Assembly (NCBI GenBank): GCA_014650415.1
Contig: BMUX01000010.1
Location: 124,001 to 188,000, forward strand
Direction: 5' to 3'
Length of the DNA stretch: 64,000 bases
Origin: Streptomyces spiroverticillatus
GTDB taxonomy: Bacteria > Actinomycetota > Actinomycetes > Streptomycetales > Streptomycetaceae
Part shown: in pieces, positions 47,132-55,283 of the stretch
Layout of the letters: each line of letters begins with the position of its first letter
How positions within the stretch are numbered: position 1 is the stretch's first letter
Program-made: the position numbers and the translations under genes
Notes under the pieces: generated by a model
What the model saw: only the letters and a program-made list of their open reading frames with translations
What the model was told of the DNA's origin: nothing
Database searches by the model: none

Positions 47132-48589
47132 CTAGCGCAGGCGTACGGCCAGCGCCAACGTGTCGTCGGAGTGGAGTACGACGCTGTGCATGTCGGCGGC
47201 GATCGCGGCGGGAATCTCCGCGAGCGGCAGCCCCGCCCGGCGCCGGGCCGAAGCGACGAGCCGCACCTCGCCCTCGATCGGGTCCCGGCGGCTCTCGGTG
47301 AGGCCGTCCGTGTACAGGACGAGCAGGTCGCCGGGGGCGAGCGTCTCGTGCCGGACCGCCTGGCTGCCGGGGAGCGGATAGCCGACGCCCCGGCCCCGTA
47401 CCGCCAGATAGTGCGCACTGTCGTCCGCGGCGCGCAGGAGCAGGGCGGGCGGGTGGCTGCCGTTGGCGATGCGGAGGGCACCGGTGGCCGGATCCAGTCG
47501 TACCAGCAGGACGGTCGCCTGCAACCCCGGTGCGAACGGGGTGAGTTGACGATCCACCCGCTCCAGCAGGGACTCCAGCGGATAGCCCTCCAGGGCGAGG
47601 GTGCGCACGGCGTGGGTGACGGTCAGGGCGCTGCGGGTGCTGCGCACGCCGTGGCCCAGGGCATCCACGACGGTGATGTGCAGGGTGCCGTCCGGCAGGG
47701 TGAACCAGTCGTAGAAGTCGCCGCCGGTGGGGGCTGCGGGGTCGGACGGGGCGTAGTGCACGGCGAGTTCGACGCCGGGGACGCGGGGGACGGGCGGCCG
47801 CAGGGTCTCCTCCAGGGCGAGGAGCGTGCGACCGTGCGCGCTGCGCACCTGCGCGTCACGCTCTTCGAGCTGTACGTAGAGGGCGACGACGCCACCGTTG
47901 GTTTCAGCCAACTCCTCCTGGAGCAGCCGGTGTTCCTCGGCGAGGGCGTCGACCCGGGCAAGAACGGCCCGGAGCTCGGCCTCGTAGGCCTCGGCGTCGG
48001 AGAGGGGCTCGGCGGCGGGCTGCGGCGCCGTCCCACGAGGGAGGAGCCAGGTCACGGAGTCGGGGGTGAAGTCCGTGGGAGGCAGGGGGAGCCGGTGGGG
48101 GGCGGGCACCGGGTGCAGGCCGGAGAGGGCGATCCGCAGGTACGGGGCGGCCGGGGCTGCGGGAGCCTTGGGTCCGGGGCGGGGAGGGGCGGTGGGGGAT
48201 TCGGGCTTCACGGAGGGCGTGGAGCTGCCGGATGTCGCGGGTGCCCCGAGCATCCCGGGAGTCCCGGACGCCTCGTGCGCCCCGAGCATTCCGGAGGTCC
48301 CGGAGGTCCCGGAGGCCTCTTGCGCCCCGAGCATTCTGGAGGTCCCGGACGCCTCGTGCGCCTCGTGCGTCGCGTATGCCGTGGGCGCCTCGTGCGTCGC
48401 GTGCAGCGTCACTGTCCGGCCCGTACGGAGAGGGTCGGTTGCCAGGGTCGAGGCCGACAGGACCAGGCGGGCCGTGGTTTCCAGTGGCAGACCGTGTGCG
48501 CGGGCGAGGCGGCGTATTTCCTGGCGCAGGGGTGGCAGCGCATGGAACGACTGCGCGCTGCGGGGCGGGTCGTGGGGCAGGTCCGTCAT
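47132..48589 (-). CDS. SpoIIE-type PP2C phosphatase with repetitive linker
   Basis: This 485-residue protein has a short N-terminal helical region (LPPLRQEIRRLARAHGLPLETTARLVLSASTLA) that recalls the start of an RsbW-like ATPase domain. A linker (about residues 70-125) repeats EASGTSGMLGAxE. A coiled coil (about 195-245, AEAYEAELRAVLARVDALAEEHRLLQEELAETN) precedes a PP2C domain (about 260-485) with PTGGDFYDWFTLPDG, VVDALGHGVRS, LYTDGLTES and a final DDTLALAVRL. It probably dephosphorylates an anti-sigma antagonist encoded elsewhere. A TCTCACGCGCCC direct repeat lies 14-46 bp upstream of the start. Confidence 0.86.
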   Translation of the reverse strand: MTDLPHDPPRSAQSFHALPPLRQEIRRLARAHGLPLETTARLVLSASTLATDPLRTGRTVTLHATHEAPTAYATHEAHEASGTSRMLGAQEASGTSGTSGMLGAHEASGTPGMLGAPATSGSSTPSVKPESPTAPPRPGPKAPAAPAAPYLRIALSGLHPVPAPHRLPLPPTDFTPDSVTWLLPRGTAPQPAAEPLSDAEAYEAELRAVLARVDALAEEHRLLQEELAETNGGVVALYVQLEERDAQVRSAHGRTLLALEETLRPPVPRVPGVELAVHYAPSDPAAPTGGDFYDWFTLPDGTLHITVVDALGHGVRSTRSALTVTHAVRTLALEGYPLESLLERVDRQLTPFAPGLQATVLLVRLDPATGALRIANGSHPPALLLRAADDSAHYLAVRGRGVGYPLPGSQAVRHETLAPGDLLVLYTDGLTESRRDPIEGEVRLVASARRRAGLPLAEIPAAIAADMHSVVLHSDDTLALAVRLR

Positions 48590-48602
48590 GTGGCGGCGGT
48601 CT

Positions 48603-48635
48603 CTCTCACGCGCCCGGCAATCGCTCTCACGCGCC
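48603..48635 (-). promoter_or_regulatory. Direct repeat upstream of the phosphatase gene
   Basis: TCTCACGCGCCC occurs at 48603-48614 and 48624-48635, exactly 21 bp apart (two helical turns), within 50 bp of the phosphatase start. It may be a regulator site; its factor is unknown. Confidence 0.4.
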
Positions 48636-48790
48636 CATCATGCGACAGACGGTCCGGCCCCGCAGCGAATCCGTCACTCGGAGTCGTCGGAGTGTGGCCC
48701 GATTCGAGAAAAGCGCTGGTCAGGAGTGATTGTCAGTGGGGGCGTCTAGCGTGGATGGATCAACTGACGTACCGGGGTGGGGAGACGGCG

Positions 48791-49939
48791 ATGGAGTTCC
48801 GGATCGAGAGAGGCGTGCTGGTCGAGGCGGTCGCGGCGGCGGCCAGGTCGCTGCCCGCGCGGTCGCCCGTGCCCGTGCTGGGCGGGCTGCTCCTGACCGC
48901 CGGGGAAGGGCTGCTGCGCATCTCCGGCTTCGACTACGAGGTGGCGGCGACCGTCGAAGTACCGGCCGAGACGGTGACGCCGGGGCAGGTTCTGGTGCTG
49001 GGGCGCCGACTGCTGGATGTCTGCAAGGTGTTGCCGGAGGCTCCGGTGAGCTGCGGGCTCGAGGGGGCGCGGTTCACCGTCGAGGGCGGCGGGACGCGCT
49101 TCGGGCTCTCCACGCTGCCCCGGGACGAGTACCCGGCGCTGCCGAAGCTGCCGGAGCCGCGCGGGGTGGTGGACGCCGGGGCGTTCGCGGAGGCGGTGGC
49201 GCAGGTGGTGATCGCGGCGGGACGCGACGAGTCCCTGCCGGTCCTCACCGGGATGGGACTCCGGCTGGACGGCGGCACGATGACCCTCACCGCCTCCGAC
49301 CGCTACCGCTACGCCGTGCGCACACTGGAGTGGAAGCCCGAGGCGGGGGAGCCGGAGGGCTCCGACGTGGTCGAGGTGGTGGTTCCCGGGCGCCGGCTCA
49401 CCGAGATCGCCCGCTCGCTGTCCAAGTCCGGCCTCGTCCGCGTCGGGCTCAGCGGTCCGGGCGGTCCCGGCAGCGGTCTGATCTCCTTCGAGGGCGCCGG
49501 GATGCACACCACCGTGCGTCTGCTGGAGGGCCGACTGCCGCGCTACGAGAAGCTGTTCGCCCTGCCGGACCCGGCCGTCGCGGTGGTCCCCCGCGGCCGG
49601 CTCGCCGACGCGGTGCGCCGCGTCGCGGTCGTCGCCGAGCCGAACAGCCCGGTCCGCCTCGACTTCTCCGCCCGGGGCTCGGTCCTCCTCCAGGCGGGGT
49701 ACGAGGACGACGTCGCGGCCCAGGAGGTCCCCGCCACCCTGACCGGCGCCGAGGACCTCGCCGTCGCCTTCAACCCGGCCTACCTCGGGGAGGCCCTCAC
49801 CTCCTTCACCGCCCCGCAGGTGCGCTTCGAACTGCTCGGCCCCGGACAGCGGGCGCTCCTCAGCGGCATACGGGAGGCGGACGACGCCGGGCCCGCCGAC
49901 CACCGTCACCTGCTCATGTCGGTACGGCAGCTGAGCTGA
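48791..49939 (+). CDS. dnaN2: DNA polymerase III beta clamp paralogue
   Basis: This 382-residue protein has three repeated clamp domains: MEFRIERGVLVEAVAAAARSLPARSPVPVLGGLLLTAGEG, RGVVDAGAFAEAVAQVVIAAGRDESLPVLTGMGLRLDGG and VVPRGRLADAVRRVAVVAEPNSPVRLDF. The hydrophobic cleft and C-terminal HLLMSVRQLS, close to the MPVR motif of DnaN, are kept. No dnaA, recF or gyrB adjoins, so this is a secondary clamp gene rather than the replicative dnaN locus. It may serve repair polymerases such as DnaE2 or an unknown partner. ATG 48791 follows a GGGGAGA ribosome site. Confidence 0.87.
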   Translation: MEFRIERGVLVEAVAAAARSLPARSPVPVLGGLLLTAGEGLLRISGFDYEVAATVEVPAETVTPGQVLVLGRRLLDVCKVLPEAPVSCGLEGARFTVEGGGTRFGLSTLPRDEYPALPKLPEPRGVVDAGAFAEAVAQVVIAAGRDESLPVLTGMGLRLDGGTMTLTASDRYRYAVRTLEWKPEAGEPEGSDVVEVVVPGRRLTEIARSLSKSGLVRVGLSGPGGPGSGLISFEGAGMHTTVRLLEGRLPRYEKLFALPDPAVAVVPRGRLADAVRRVAVVAEPNSPVRLDFSARGSVLLQAGYEDDVAAQEVPATLTGAEDLAVAFNPAYLGEALTSFTAPQVRFELLGPGQRALLSGIREADDAGPADHRHLLMSVRQLS

Positions 49940-50018
49940 CCGCAGCCCTCCGCCCCGGGGCCCACCTGTGGCCTCGTACGATCGCCCCCACCCATCCGAC
50001 CACCCCACGGGGAAGCAC

Positions 50019-50723
50019 ATGAGCACCGCAGAGAACACCACAGACCCGTCCGTCCACCGTCCCGGCCGCCCCGAGGACCTCCCGGCCGCGCCCGTCCTCT
50101 GGGCGCGCTGGGGCCTGCTGGCCGGGCTGCTCAGCACGCGGGAGCGGGAGGCGGAGAGGGAGATCCACCGCGCCGGCTACTGGATGGCGTCCGGTCGGGA
50201 CGACACCCTGCGGTTCTACGACGGTGGGGCGAGCTGGTGGGCCCTGCGCCGGGCGGGGGACGGCCGGTACGTCCTGTACGGGGAGGACGAGTCGAGCGAG
50301 GTCAAGTGGCAGGAGGAAGCGATCGACGTGCTGGGCGGCGCCCCCGACTGGCTGCCCCTGGAACTGCTCCGCGACCTGGTCGAGTCGTACATGATCGGCT
50401 GCGTCTACTGGTACGAGGACGGGGCCTGGGCCCGTGCCCCCTACCCCGCCGGGCTGGCCGACGACGGGCTGGACTGCGGAATGAGCCGCCTGTTCACGAC
50501 GGGCAGGGCGGCCGATGAGGTGGAGCCCTGGATGGACCACGAGACCGCCGATCCGGACGCCGAGGTGGACCCCGAGGCCGCAGCCCGGCTGCTGACCGAC
50601 GCCGTGTCAGGGAGCGTGGGGGAGGAAGCGGTGCGGGCCTTCCTCGTTGATGCCGGTCTGGCGGAGGAGGAGATTCCAGGGGCGCTGGTGACGCTGCGCC
50701 GGACGGGACTGCTGGCGGAGTAG
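50019..50723 (+). CDS. Hypothetical cytoplasmic protein, Trp- and acid-rich
   Basis: This 234-residue protein is not recognised. It has no signal peptide or membrane segment, is acidic, and contains RDDTLRFYDGGASWWALRRAGDGRYVLYGEDESSEVKWQEEAIDVLGGAPDWLPLELL. That pattern of strands and aromatic residues resembles SUKH/SMI1-like or immunity-type folds (weak inference). A C-terminal helical domain (VDPEAAARLLTDAVSGSVGEEAVRAFLVDAGL) may be UBA-like. ATG 50019 has a GGGGAAG ribosome site. The last 117 nt overlap, antisense, the 3' end of the convergent protease gene. Confidence 0.7.
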   Translation: MSTAENTTDPSVHRPGRPEDLPAAPVLWARWGLLAGLLSTREREAEREIHRAGYWMASGRDDTLRFYDGGASWWALRRAGDGRYVLYGEDESSEVKWQEEAIDVLGGAPDWLPLELLRDLVESYMIGCVYWYEDGAWARAPYPAGLADDGLDCGMSRLFTTGRAADEVEPWMDHETADPDAEVDPEAAARLLTDAVSGSVGEEAVRAFLVDAGLAEEEIPGALVTLRRTGLLAE

Positions 50724-51428
50724 ACAGGCTCCGGCCGCGCGGGGGGCGACGGCGGCCGACCGATTGCCGGGGCGGCGTTCGTACAGGTCGCGGACGGCCC
50801 GTACGTCGTCCTGGCCCAGGACGTGGCGGTCCGTCACGTCGGGCTGCATCACGGAGCGGGGGTCGTCGCTGTGCCCGAAGCCCAGGCTGTGGCCCACCTC
50901 GTGCAGCGCGGACTGGTAGAGGTCCAGGCCCCGCCCGCCCGGCCCCGGCCGCAGGGCGGACCGGTTCCGGGCGGGCGGGGTGAGGTCCCAGTTCTCCTCG
51001 TCGTCGAAGTACAGGTCCCCGCGCGGCGGGAAGAACGCGAACGCCGCGATGCCGCCCGGCCCGTCGAACGGCGACCTGAAGGACGCGTCGAACGGCGAGG
51101 TGATGCGGTCGGCCCGGGTCACGAAGCGGATCTCGATGTTCGTGGGCCCGCCGTCGATCTTCCGGAAGCGGACGTTCCGGCTGGCCTTCGACCACTCCCG
51201 CATCGCGCTCTCCACCACCCGCTCCACCTGGTGCCGCTTGCCCCGGAGCGACGGCTTCCGGCTGTACTCCACGATCCGCCACGTGATGTCGGGGCCCTGC
51301 CAGCCGGGCCCCACCACGCTGTACGAGGCGGCGGGCGGGGCGGCGGCGCCGAGCATCGTGGCGGCGAGCGCCGTGGAGACGGCGACGGGGAGCAGGACCC
51401 GGCGCGAACGGGGAGCGCGGGACGACAT
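50607..51428 (-). CDS. Secreted matrixin-type (M10) zinc metalloprotease
   Basis: About 273 residues from ATG 51428 (GGAGG 5 nt upstream). The signal peptide ends near PAASYS. The catalytic site is LHEVGHSLGFGHSDDPRSVMQ, a HExGHxxGxxH zinc motif with a Met-turn, and Ca/Zn-binding-type FDGPGGIAAFAFFPPRGDLYFDD precedes it. These features define a matrixin without a propeptide Cys switch. It should digest extracellular protein. The catalytic domain ends around VRDLYERRPG. The following ~50 residues (RSAAVAPRAAGACLL onwards) lie largely antisense to the neighbour gene, lack family likeness and look like read-through after loss of an earlier stop. Confidence 0.82.
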   Translation of the reverse strand: MSSRAPRSRRVLLPVAVSTALAATMLGAAAPPAASYSVVGPGWQGPDITWRIVEYSRKPSLRGKRHQVERVVESAMREWSKASRNVRFRKIDGGPTNIEIRFVTRADRITSPFDASFRSPFDGPGGIAAFAFFPPRGDLYFDDEENWDLTPPARNRSALRPGPGGRGLDLYQSALHEVGHSLGFGHSDDPRSVMQPDVTDRHVLGQDDVRAVRDLYERRPGNRSAAVAPRAAGACLLRQQSRPAQRHQRPWNLLLRQTGINEEGPHRFLPHAP

Positions 51429-51664
51429 CGGACCTCCGGTCGGGTGAGCGGCCCGAGGGCCGGCTGCGGCATGGCAGCTGAGCTGCGGCACGGCATGGGG
51501 CTGAGCTGCGGCCCTTCCCGCTCCCGGCGGAAGTCAAAGCACCCGGCCGGACGTGTCGCTCCGATGGCCGCGACGATGAACCCGATCAGCGACGCCCGAC
51601 CCGACCACCGGACGCCACCCGCGACGGAGCCTGCTGACGCGGACACTCCCAACCGAACCAGGCG

Positions 51665-52693
51665 CTACCAGCTCACGTCCGCCGCCACCGGCAAATGATC
51701 GCTCCCCGTCCCCGCCAGCACCCTCGCCCGCGACGGCTCCACGCCCCGCACCAGGATCTGGTCGATCCGCGCCACCGGGAACGCGGCGGGCCAGGTGAAC
51801 CCGAAGCCGTCCCCCGCCTCCTCCTGCGCCGAGCTCAGCCGCGAGGTGATGGAGTGCAGCGCCCGGTCGTCCGCCGTCCCGTTGAAGTCGCCCAGCAGCA
51901 CCACCCGTCCGCTGCGCTCGGCGGCGAGCGCCTCACCGAGCGCCTCCGCGTTCCGGTTGCGGGTCTCCGTCCCGAACCCCGTGCGAGGGGTGACCCGTAC
52001 CGACCCCAAGTGGGCCACGTACACGGCGAGCGGCCCGCGTTCGGTGGTCACCGTGGCGCGCAGGGCCCGGTTGTCGGGCATCGTGGCCGATTCCGGTTCG
52101 GCGTCGCCCAGCGGCCCGACGTCCATCGCCGTGTCCACGGCCCGCACGTCCGACAGCGGCAGCCTGCTCCACAGCCCGACCGTCCCCCTGACCGCGTGGT
52201 GCGGATAGGTCCTGGCGAGTTCCCTCTCGTACGTTTCCCGGGCCCCCGCCGCGAGCTCCTCCAGCGCCAGCACGTCCGCACCGGAGGCCGCCAGGGCGCG
52301 GGCCGTGCCGACCGGGTCGGGGTTCTCCGCACCGACGTTGTGACTGACCACCGTGAGCTCACCGGCCGCCCCCGACTTGTCGGTGAGCAGTCCGCCGAAC
52401 AGGCTCAGCCACACCGCGACCGGCAGCAGCACCGCCACCAGCGCCGTGGCGGACCGGCGCAGCACCGCGAGCACCAGCAGCACCACGGCCACCGCCCCGC
52501 CCCACGGCAGGAACGTCTCCACCAGGCTCCCGAGCCCCCCGACGTCCGGTATCCACGCGTGCAGCATCATCACCAGACCGGCCAGCACTGCCAGTACGGC
52601 GAGCACGCGCCCGCGCTTCCAGCGGCTGCGCGCCGGTCCTGCCGCAGGAGCGGACGGGGGAGAAGGAGAGATCGAGGGCGGGGTGAGCGTCAT
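51665..52693 (-). CDS. Membrane-anchored endonuclease/exonuclease/phosphatase (EEP) family protein
   Basis: This 342-residue protein has three hydrophobic helices in residues about 28-105 (VLAVLAVLAGLVMMLHAW, GGAVAVVLLVLAVLRR, VAVLLPVAVWLSLFGG). They precede an extracellular EEP domain with VVSHNVGAENPD, DVLALEEL, VYVAHLGSV, VVLLGDFNGTADD and GSDHLPVAADV, the conserved metal and catalytic Asn/Asp/His set of the DNase I-like fold. It may act on phosphodiesters or phospholipid head groups at the cell surface; the substrate is unknown. It is divergent from a VanS-like kinase gene, with an 8-bp inverted repeat between them. Confidence 0.84.
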   Translation of the reverse strand: MTLTPPSISPSPPSAPAAGPARSRWKRGRVLAVLAVLAGLVMMLHAWIPDVGGLGSLVETFLPWGGAVAVVLLVLAVLRRSATALVAVLLPVAVWLSLFGGLLTDKSGAAGELTVVSHNVGAENPDPVGTARALAASGADVLALEELAAGARETYERELARTYPHHAVRGTVGLWSRLPLSDVRAVDTAMDVGPLGDAEPESATMPDNRALRATVTTERGPLAVYVAHLGSVRVTPRTGFGTETRNRNAEALGEALAAERSGRVVLLGDFNGTADDRALHSITSRLSSAQEEAGDGFGFTWPAAFPVARIDQILVRGVEPSRARVLAGTGSDHLPVAADVSW

Positions 52694-52726
52694 GCCGCCC
52701 AGTCAACCCGGCACGGTGTCACCCCC

Positions 52727-52759
52727 GCGTATCGGGATTTCGATATGCGGACGATACGC
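52727..52759. promoter_or_regulatory. Inverted repeat between the EEP and kinase genes
   Basis: GCGTATCG (52727-52734) and CGATACGC (52752-52759) are exact inverted repeats with a 17-nt spacer. Their spacing of about 2.5 turns and divergent location suggest a regulator site. Confidence 0.5.
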
Positions 52760-52828
52760 GGCGCCTCGTAGCCTCGTGACTTCACCGCCCGGAAGGCATT
52801 CCGGGCACCCGACGTGAGGAAGTGGACC

Positions 52829-53905
52829 GTGGACCGGCGGCCCGGCATGAGCGCACGCCTCAAGCTCACCCTCAGCTATGCCGGATTCCTCATCCTGGCC
52901 GGTGGCCTGCTGCTCGCCGCCATGGGACTGGTCATCCTGCGCAAGGGATGGCTGCAGACCAACGAGCAGGGGTCCTGGACAGCGACCCCGGGCACGGACT
53001 TCGTACAGGGCTTCGCCCCGATGGCGGCAGCGGTGATGGTGTTCCTGCTGGCCTTCGGCCTGCTGGGCGGCTGGTTCCTGGCCGGCCGCATGCTCGCCCC
53101 GCTGAACCGCATCACCGACGCCACTCGTACGGCGACCACCGGATCGCTCTCCCACCGCATCCGGATGCCGGGCCGCAAGGACGAGTTCCGCGAACTCGCC
53201 GACGCCTTCGACGGCATGCTGGAGCGCCTCGAAGCACACGTCGCCGAACAGCGGCGGTTCGCCGCCAACGCCTCCCACGAGCTGCGCACCCCGCTGGCCG
53301 TCTCGAAGACGCTGCTCGACGTGGCCCGCGCCGACCCCTCCCACGCCACCGGCGAGGTCATCGACCGGCTGCACGCCGTCAACACCCGCGCGATCGACCT
53401 CACCGAGGCGCTGCTGCTGCTCAGCCGCGCCGAGCAGCGGTCGTTCGAACGGGAACGAACAGACCTGTCGCTGCTGGCGGAAGAAGCCTCCGAAACGCTC
53501 CTGCCGCTGGCGGAGGAGCACGGCGTCACGGTCGACACCGACGGCGAGATCGCCCTCGCCGACGGCTCGCCCGCGCTGTTGCTGCAACTGACCATGAACC
53601 TCGTGCAGAACGCGATCGTGCACAACCTGCCTGACGGCGGCACGGTCCAGGTGCGCACGGAGGTCCGCCCCCGCGCCGTGCTGCTCACCGTCGAGAACAC
53701 CGGACCGCAGCTCAGCCCGAGCCGGGTCCCGATGCTCACCGAACCCTTCCAGCGCGGCAGCGAGCGCGTCCGGGGCGCCCACGCGGGCGTCGGGCTCGGG
53801 CTCGCGATCGTCAAGACCATCACCCGCGTGCATGACGGGACGCTCACCCTCACGGCACGCGAGAGCGGGGGCCTGCGGGTCACGGTGGAACTGCCGAGAG
53901 CCTGA
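52829..53905 (+). CDS. VanS-like HAMP sensor histidine kinase (orphan)
   Basis: This 358-residue protein starts at GTG 52829 (GAGGAAG 8 nt upstream). Two membrane helices (LTLSYAGFLILAGGLLLAAMGLVIL and AAAVMVFLLAFGLLGGWFLAG) bracket a short loop of about 30 residues. HAMP (MLAPLNRITDATRTATTGSLSHRI) and a HisKA domain with FAANASHELRTPLAVSKTLLDVA follow. The ATPase has NLVQNAIVHNLP and GVGLGLAIVKTI. The opening MDRRPGMSARLKLTLSYAGF and the HAMP-HisKA region closely recall S. coelicolor VanS (from memory). No response regulator adjoins. It converges on a D,D-carboxypeptidase gene, and a cell-wall signal is plausible. Confidence 0.88.
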   Translation: MDRRPGMSARLKLTLSYAGFLILAGGLLLAAMGLVILRKGWLQTNEQGSWTATPGTDFVQGFAPMAAAVMVFLLAFGLLGGWFLAGRMLAPLNRITDATRTATTGSLSHRIRMPGRKDEFRELADAFDGMLERLEAHVAEQRRFAANASHELRTPLAVSKTLLDVARADPSHATGEVIDRLHAVNTRAIDLTEALLLLSRAEQRSFERERTDLSLLAEEASETLLPLAEEHGVTVDTDGEIALADGSPALLLQLTMNLVQNAIVHNLPDGGTVQVRTEVRPRAVLLTVENTGPQLSPSRVPMLTEPFQRGSERVRGAHAGVGLGLAIVKTITRVHDGTLTLTARESGGLRVTVELPRA

Positions 53906-53973
53906 GCGGGACGGGCTACTCCGCGCTCCCCCCCCGAGAGCCTGAGCGGTACGGGCTACTCCGCGCCCTCCCC
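53894..53973. repeat. 40-bp tandem duplication across a convergent gene junction
   Basis: Copies 53894-53933 and 53934-53973 differ at about three positions. Each contains CCGAGAGCCTGAGCGG, which includes the kinase stop, and ACGGGCTACTCCGCGC, which includes the carboxypeptidase stop. GAGCG/CGCTC arms let each unit fold as a hairpin. Confidence 0.92.
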
Positions 53974-55161
53974 CGCCCGCCGCCGCTTCAGCACGATCAC
54001 GGCCGCGCCGCCCGCGACCACCACCGCTGCCCCGATGCCCGTCCAGCCCAGCGCCCCCATCGACCCGTCGGACGATGCCTCGCCCGCGGCCTTCGCCCCG
54101 GCGGCCGCCTTCGCCGACGGCGACGCGGTGCCCGCGACCGGGGACTTCTGGTCGAGGCTGCCGATCGGCTTCGTACGACCGGCCGCCTGGAAGCCCCAGT
54201 CGAGGAGCTTGCGCATCTCGACGTACACCTCGTCGTGCTTCTTCTCCTGCGGGTTCATCACCGTCACCAGCAGCGTGCGCCCGTCGCGGGTCGCCGCCTC
54301 GGAAAGGGTGTTGCCCGCGTGCGAGGTGTAGCCGTTCTTGCCGCCGATCAGGCCGGGGTACTTGTCGACGCCGCCGATGCCCGACAGCATCCGGTTGGTG
54401 TTGGAGATCGCGAAGGGCTTGCCCTTCGTCGACGGACCGCCGGGGAACTTCGCCTCGGCCGTCGAGCAGAACTCCTTGAAGTCCGCGTTCTTCAGGCCCT
54501 CGCGCAGGAACAGCGTCAGGTCGTACGCCGACGAGACCTGCCCCGGCGCGTCGTAGCCGTCGGGACTGCGCACATGGGTGTCCTTCGCGCCGAGCGCGTC
54601 CGCCCGCTTCTGCATGTCGGCGACCGTCTTGTCGACCCCGCCGTTCATCGCGGCGAGCACGTGCACGGCGTCGTTGCCCGAGCGCAGGAACACGCCCCGC
54701 CACAGGTCGTCCGTCTTGTACTGCTGCCCCGGCACTATGCCGACCGCACTGCTGCCCGCGCCCATCCCGCGCAGCTCCGCGTCGGTGACCTTGTGGCTCA
54801 GCCCGTGCGGGACGGACGGCAGCACGGTGTCCGCGAAGAGCATCTTCAGGGTGCTCGCGGGCGGCAGCGGCCAGTGCGCGTTCGACGCGGCGAGCACGTC
54901 ACCGCTGTCGGCGTCCGAGACGATCCACGACAGCGCGGACAGGTCCTTCGGCAGCGCGGGCGCACCCGCACCGGCCTGCGGTCCCGGCTTGGCGAGGGCC
55001 GCGCCGCCGACCGAGGACATCTGCGCCGGAGGGGTCTTCGGCTTGTCGTCCTTCGCCACCGCGGGAGTGGCCACGGCGAGGGCGGCGACCGCGCTCGCGG
55101 TCAGGGTGACGAACCCGCGCCTGAACTGCGGGAAAAGATGCGGGGGAGGGGAAGAACGCAT
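53956..55161 (-). CDS. D-alanyl-D-alanine carboxypeptidase (peptidase S11), membrane-anchored
   Basis: This 401-residue protein has an N-terminal signal (about 15-42, ending PAVAK). Active-site motifs are SxxK in PPASTLKMLF, SGN in RSGNDAVHV and a KTG-equivalent GGKNGYTSHAG with Asn in place of Thr. A C-terminal membrane helix (GALGWTGIGAAVVVAGGAAVIVL) and RRR stop-transfer follow. It should trim the terminal D-Ala of peptidoglycan pentapeptides outside the membrane. Its stop lies within a 40-bp tandem duplication shared with the convergent VanS-like kinase gene. Confidence 0.9.
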   Translation of the reverse strand: MRSSPPPHLFPQFRRGFVTLTASAVAALAVATPAVAKDDKPKTPPAQMSSVGGAALAKPGPQAGAGAPALPKDLSALSWIVSDADSGDVLAASNAHWPLPPASTLKMLFADTVLPSVPHGLSHKVTDAELRGMGAGSSAVGIVPGQQYKTDDLWRGVFLRSGNDAVHVLAAMNGGVDKTVADMQKRADALGAKDTHVRSPDGYDAPGQVSSAYDLTLFLREGLKNADFKEFCSTAEAKFPGGPSTKGKPFAISNTNRMLSGIGGVDKYPGLIGGKNGYTSHAGNTLSEAATRDGRTLLVTVMNPQEKKHDEVYVEMRKLLDWGFQAAGRTKPIGSLDQKSPVAGTASPSAKAAAGAKAAGEASSDGSMGALGWTGIGAAVVVAGGAAVIVLKRRRAGEGAE

Positions 55162-55283
55162 CGCCCGAACGTATCGCAGCCGGACAGGCCCGAAACGCAC
55201 GGGGCCGCCCGTACGGACGTGGAATTTCCCACGGCCCGCAAGGGAACGCACAGGCCGCGGATCCCGTCGCCACCGGTGGGCGG

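Noticed and set aside
53418..53460. LexA-like GTTCGAACGGGAACGAAC in the kinase gene
   Set aside because: It lies inside coding sequence with imperfect spacing and no nearby start codon, so chance is more likely than an SOS box.
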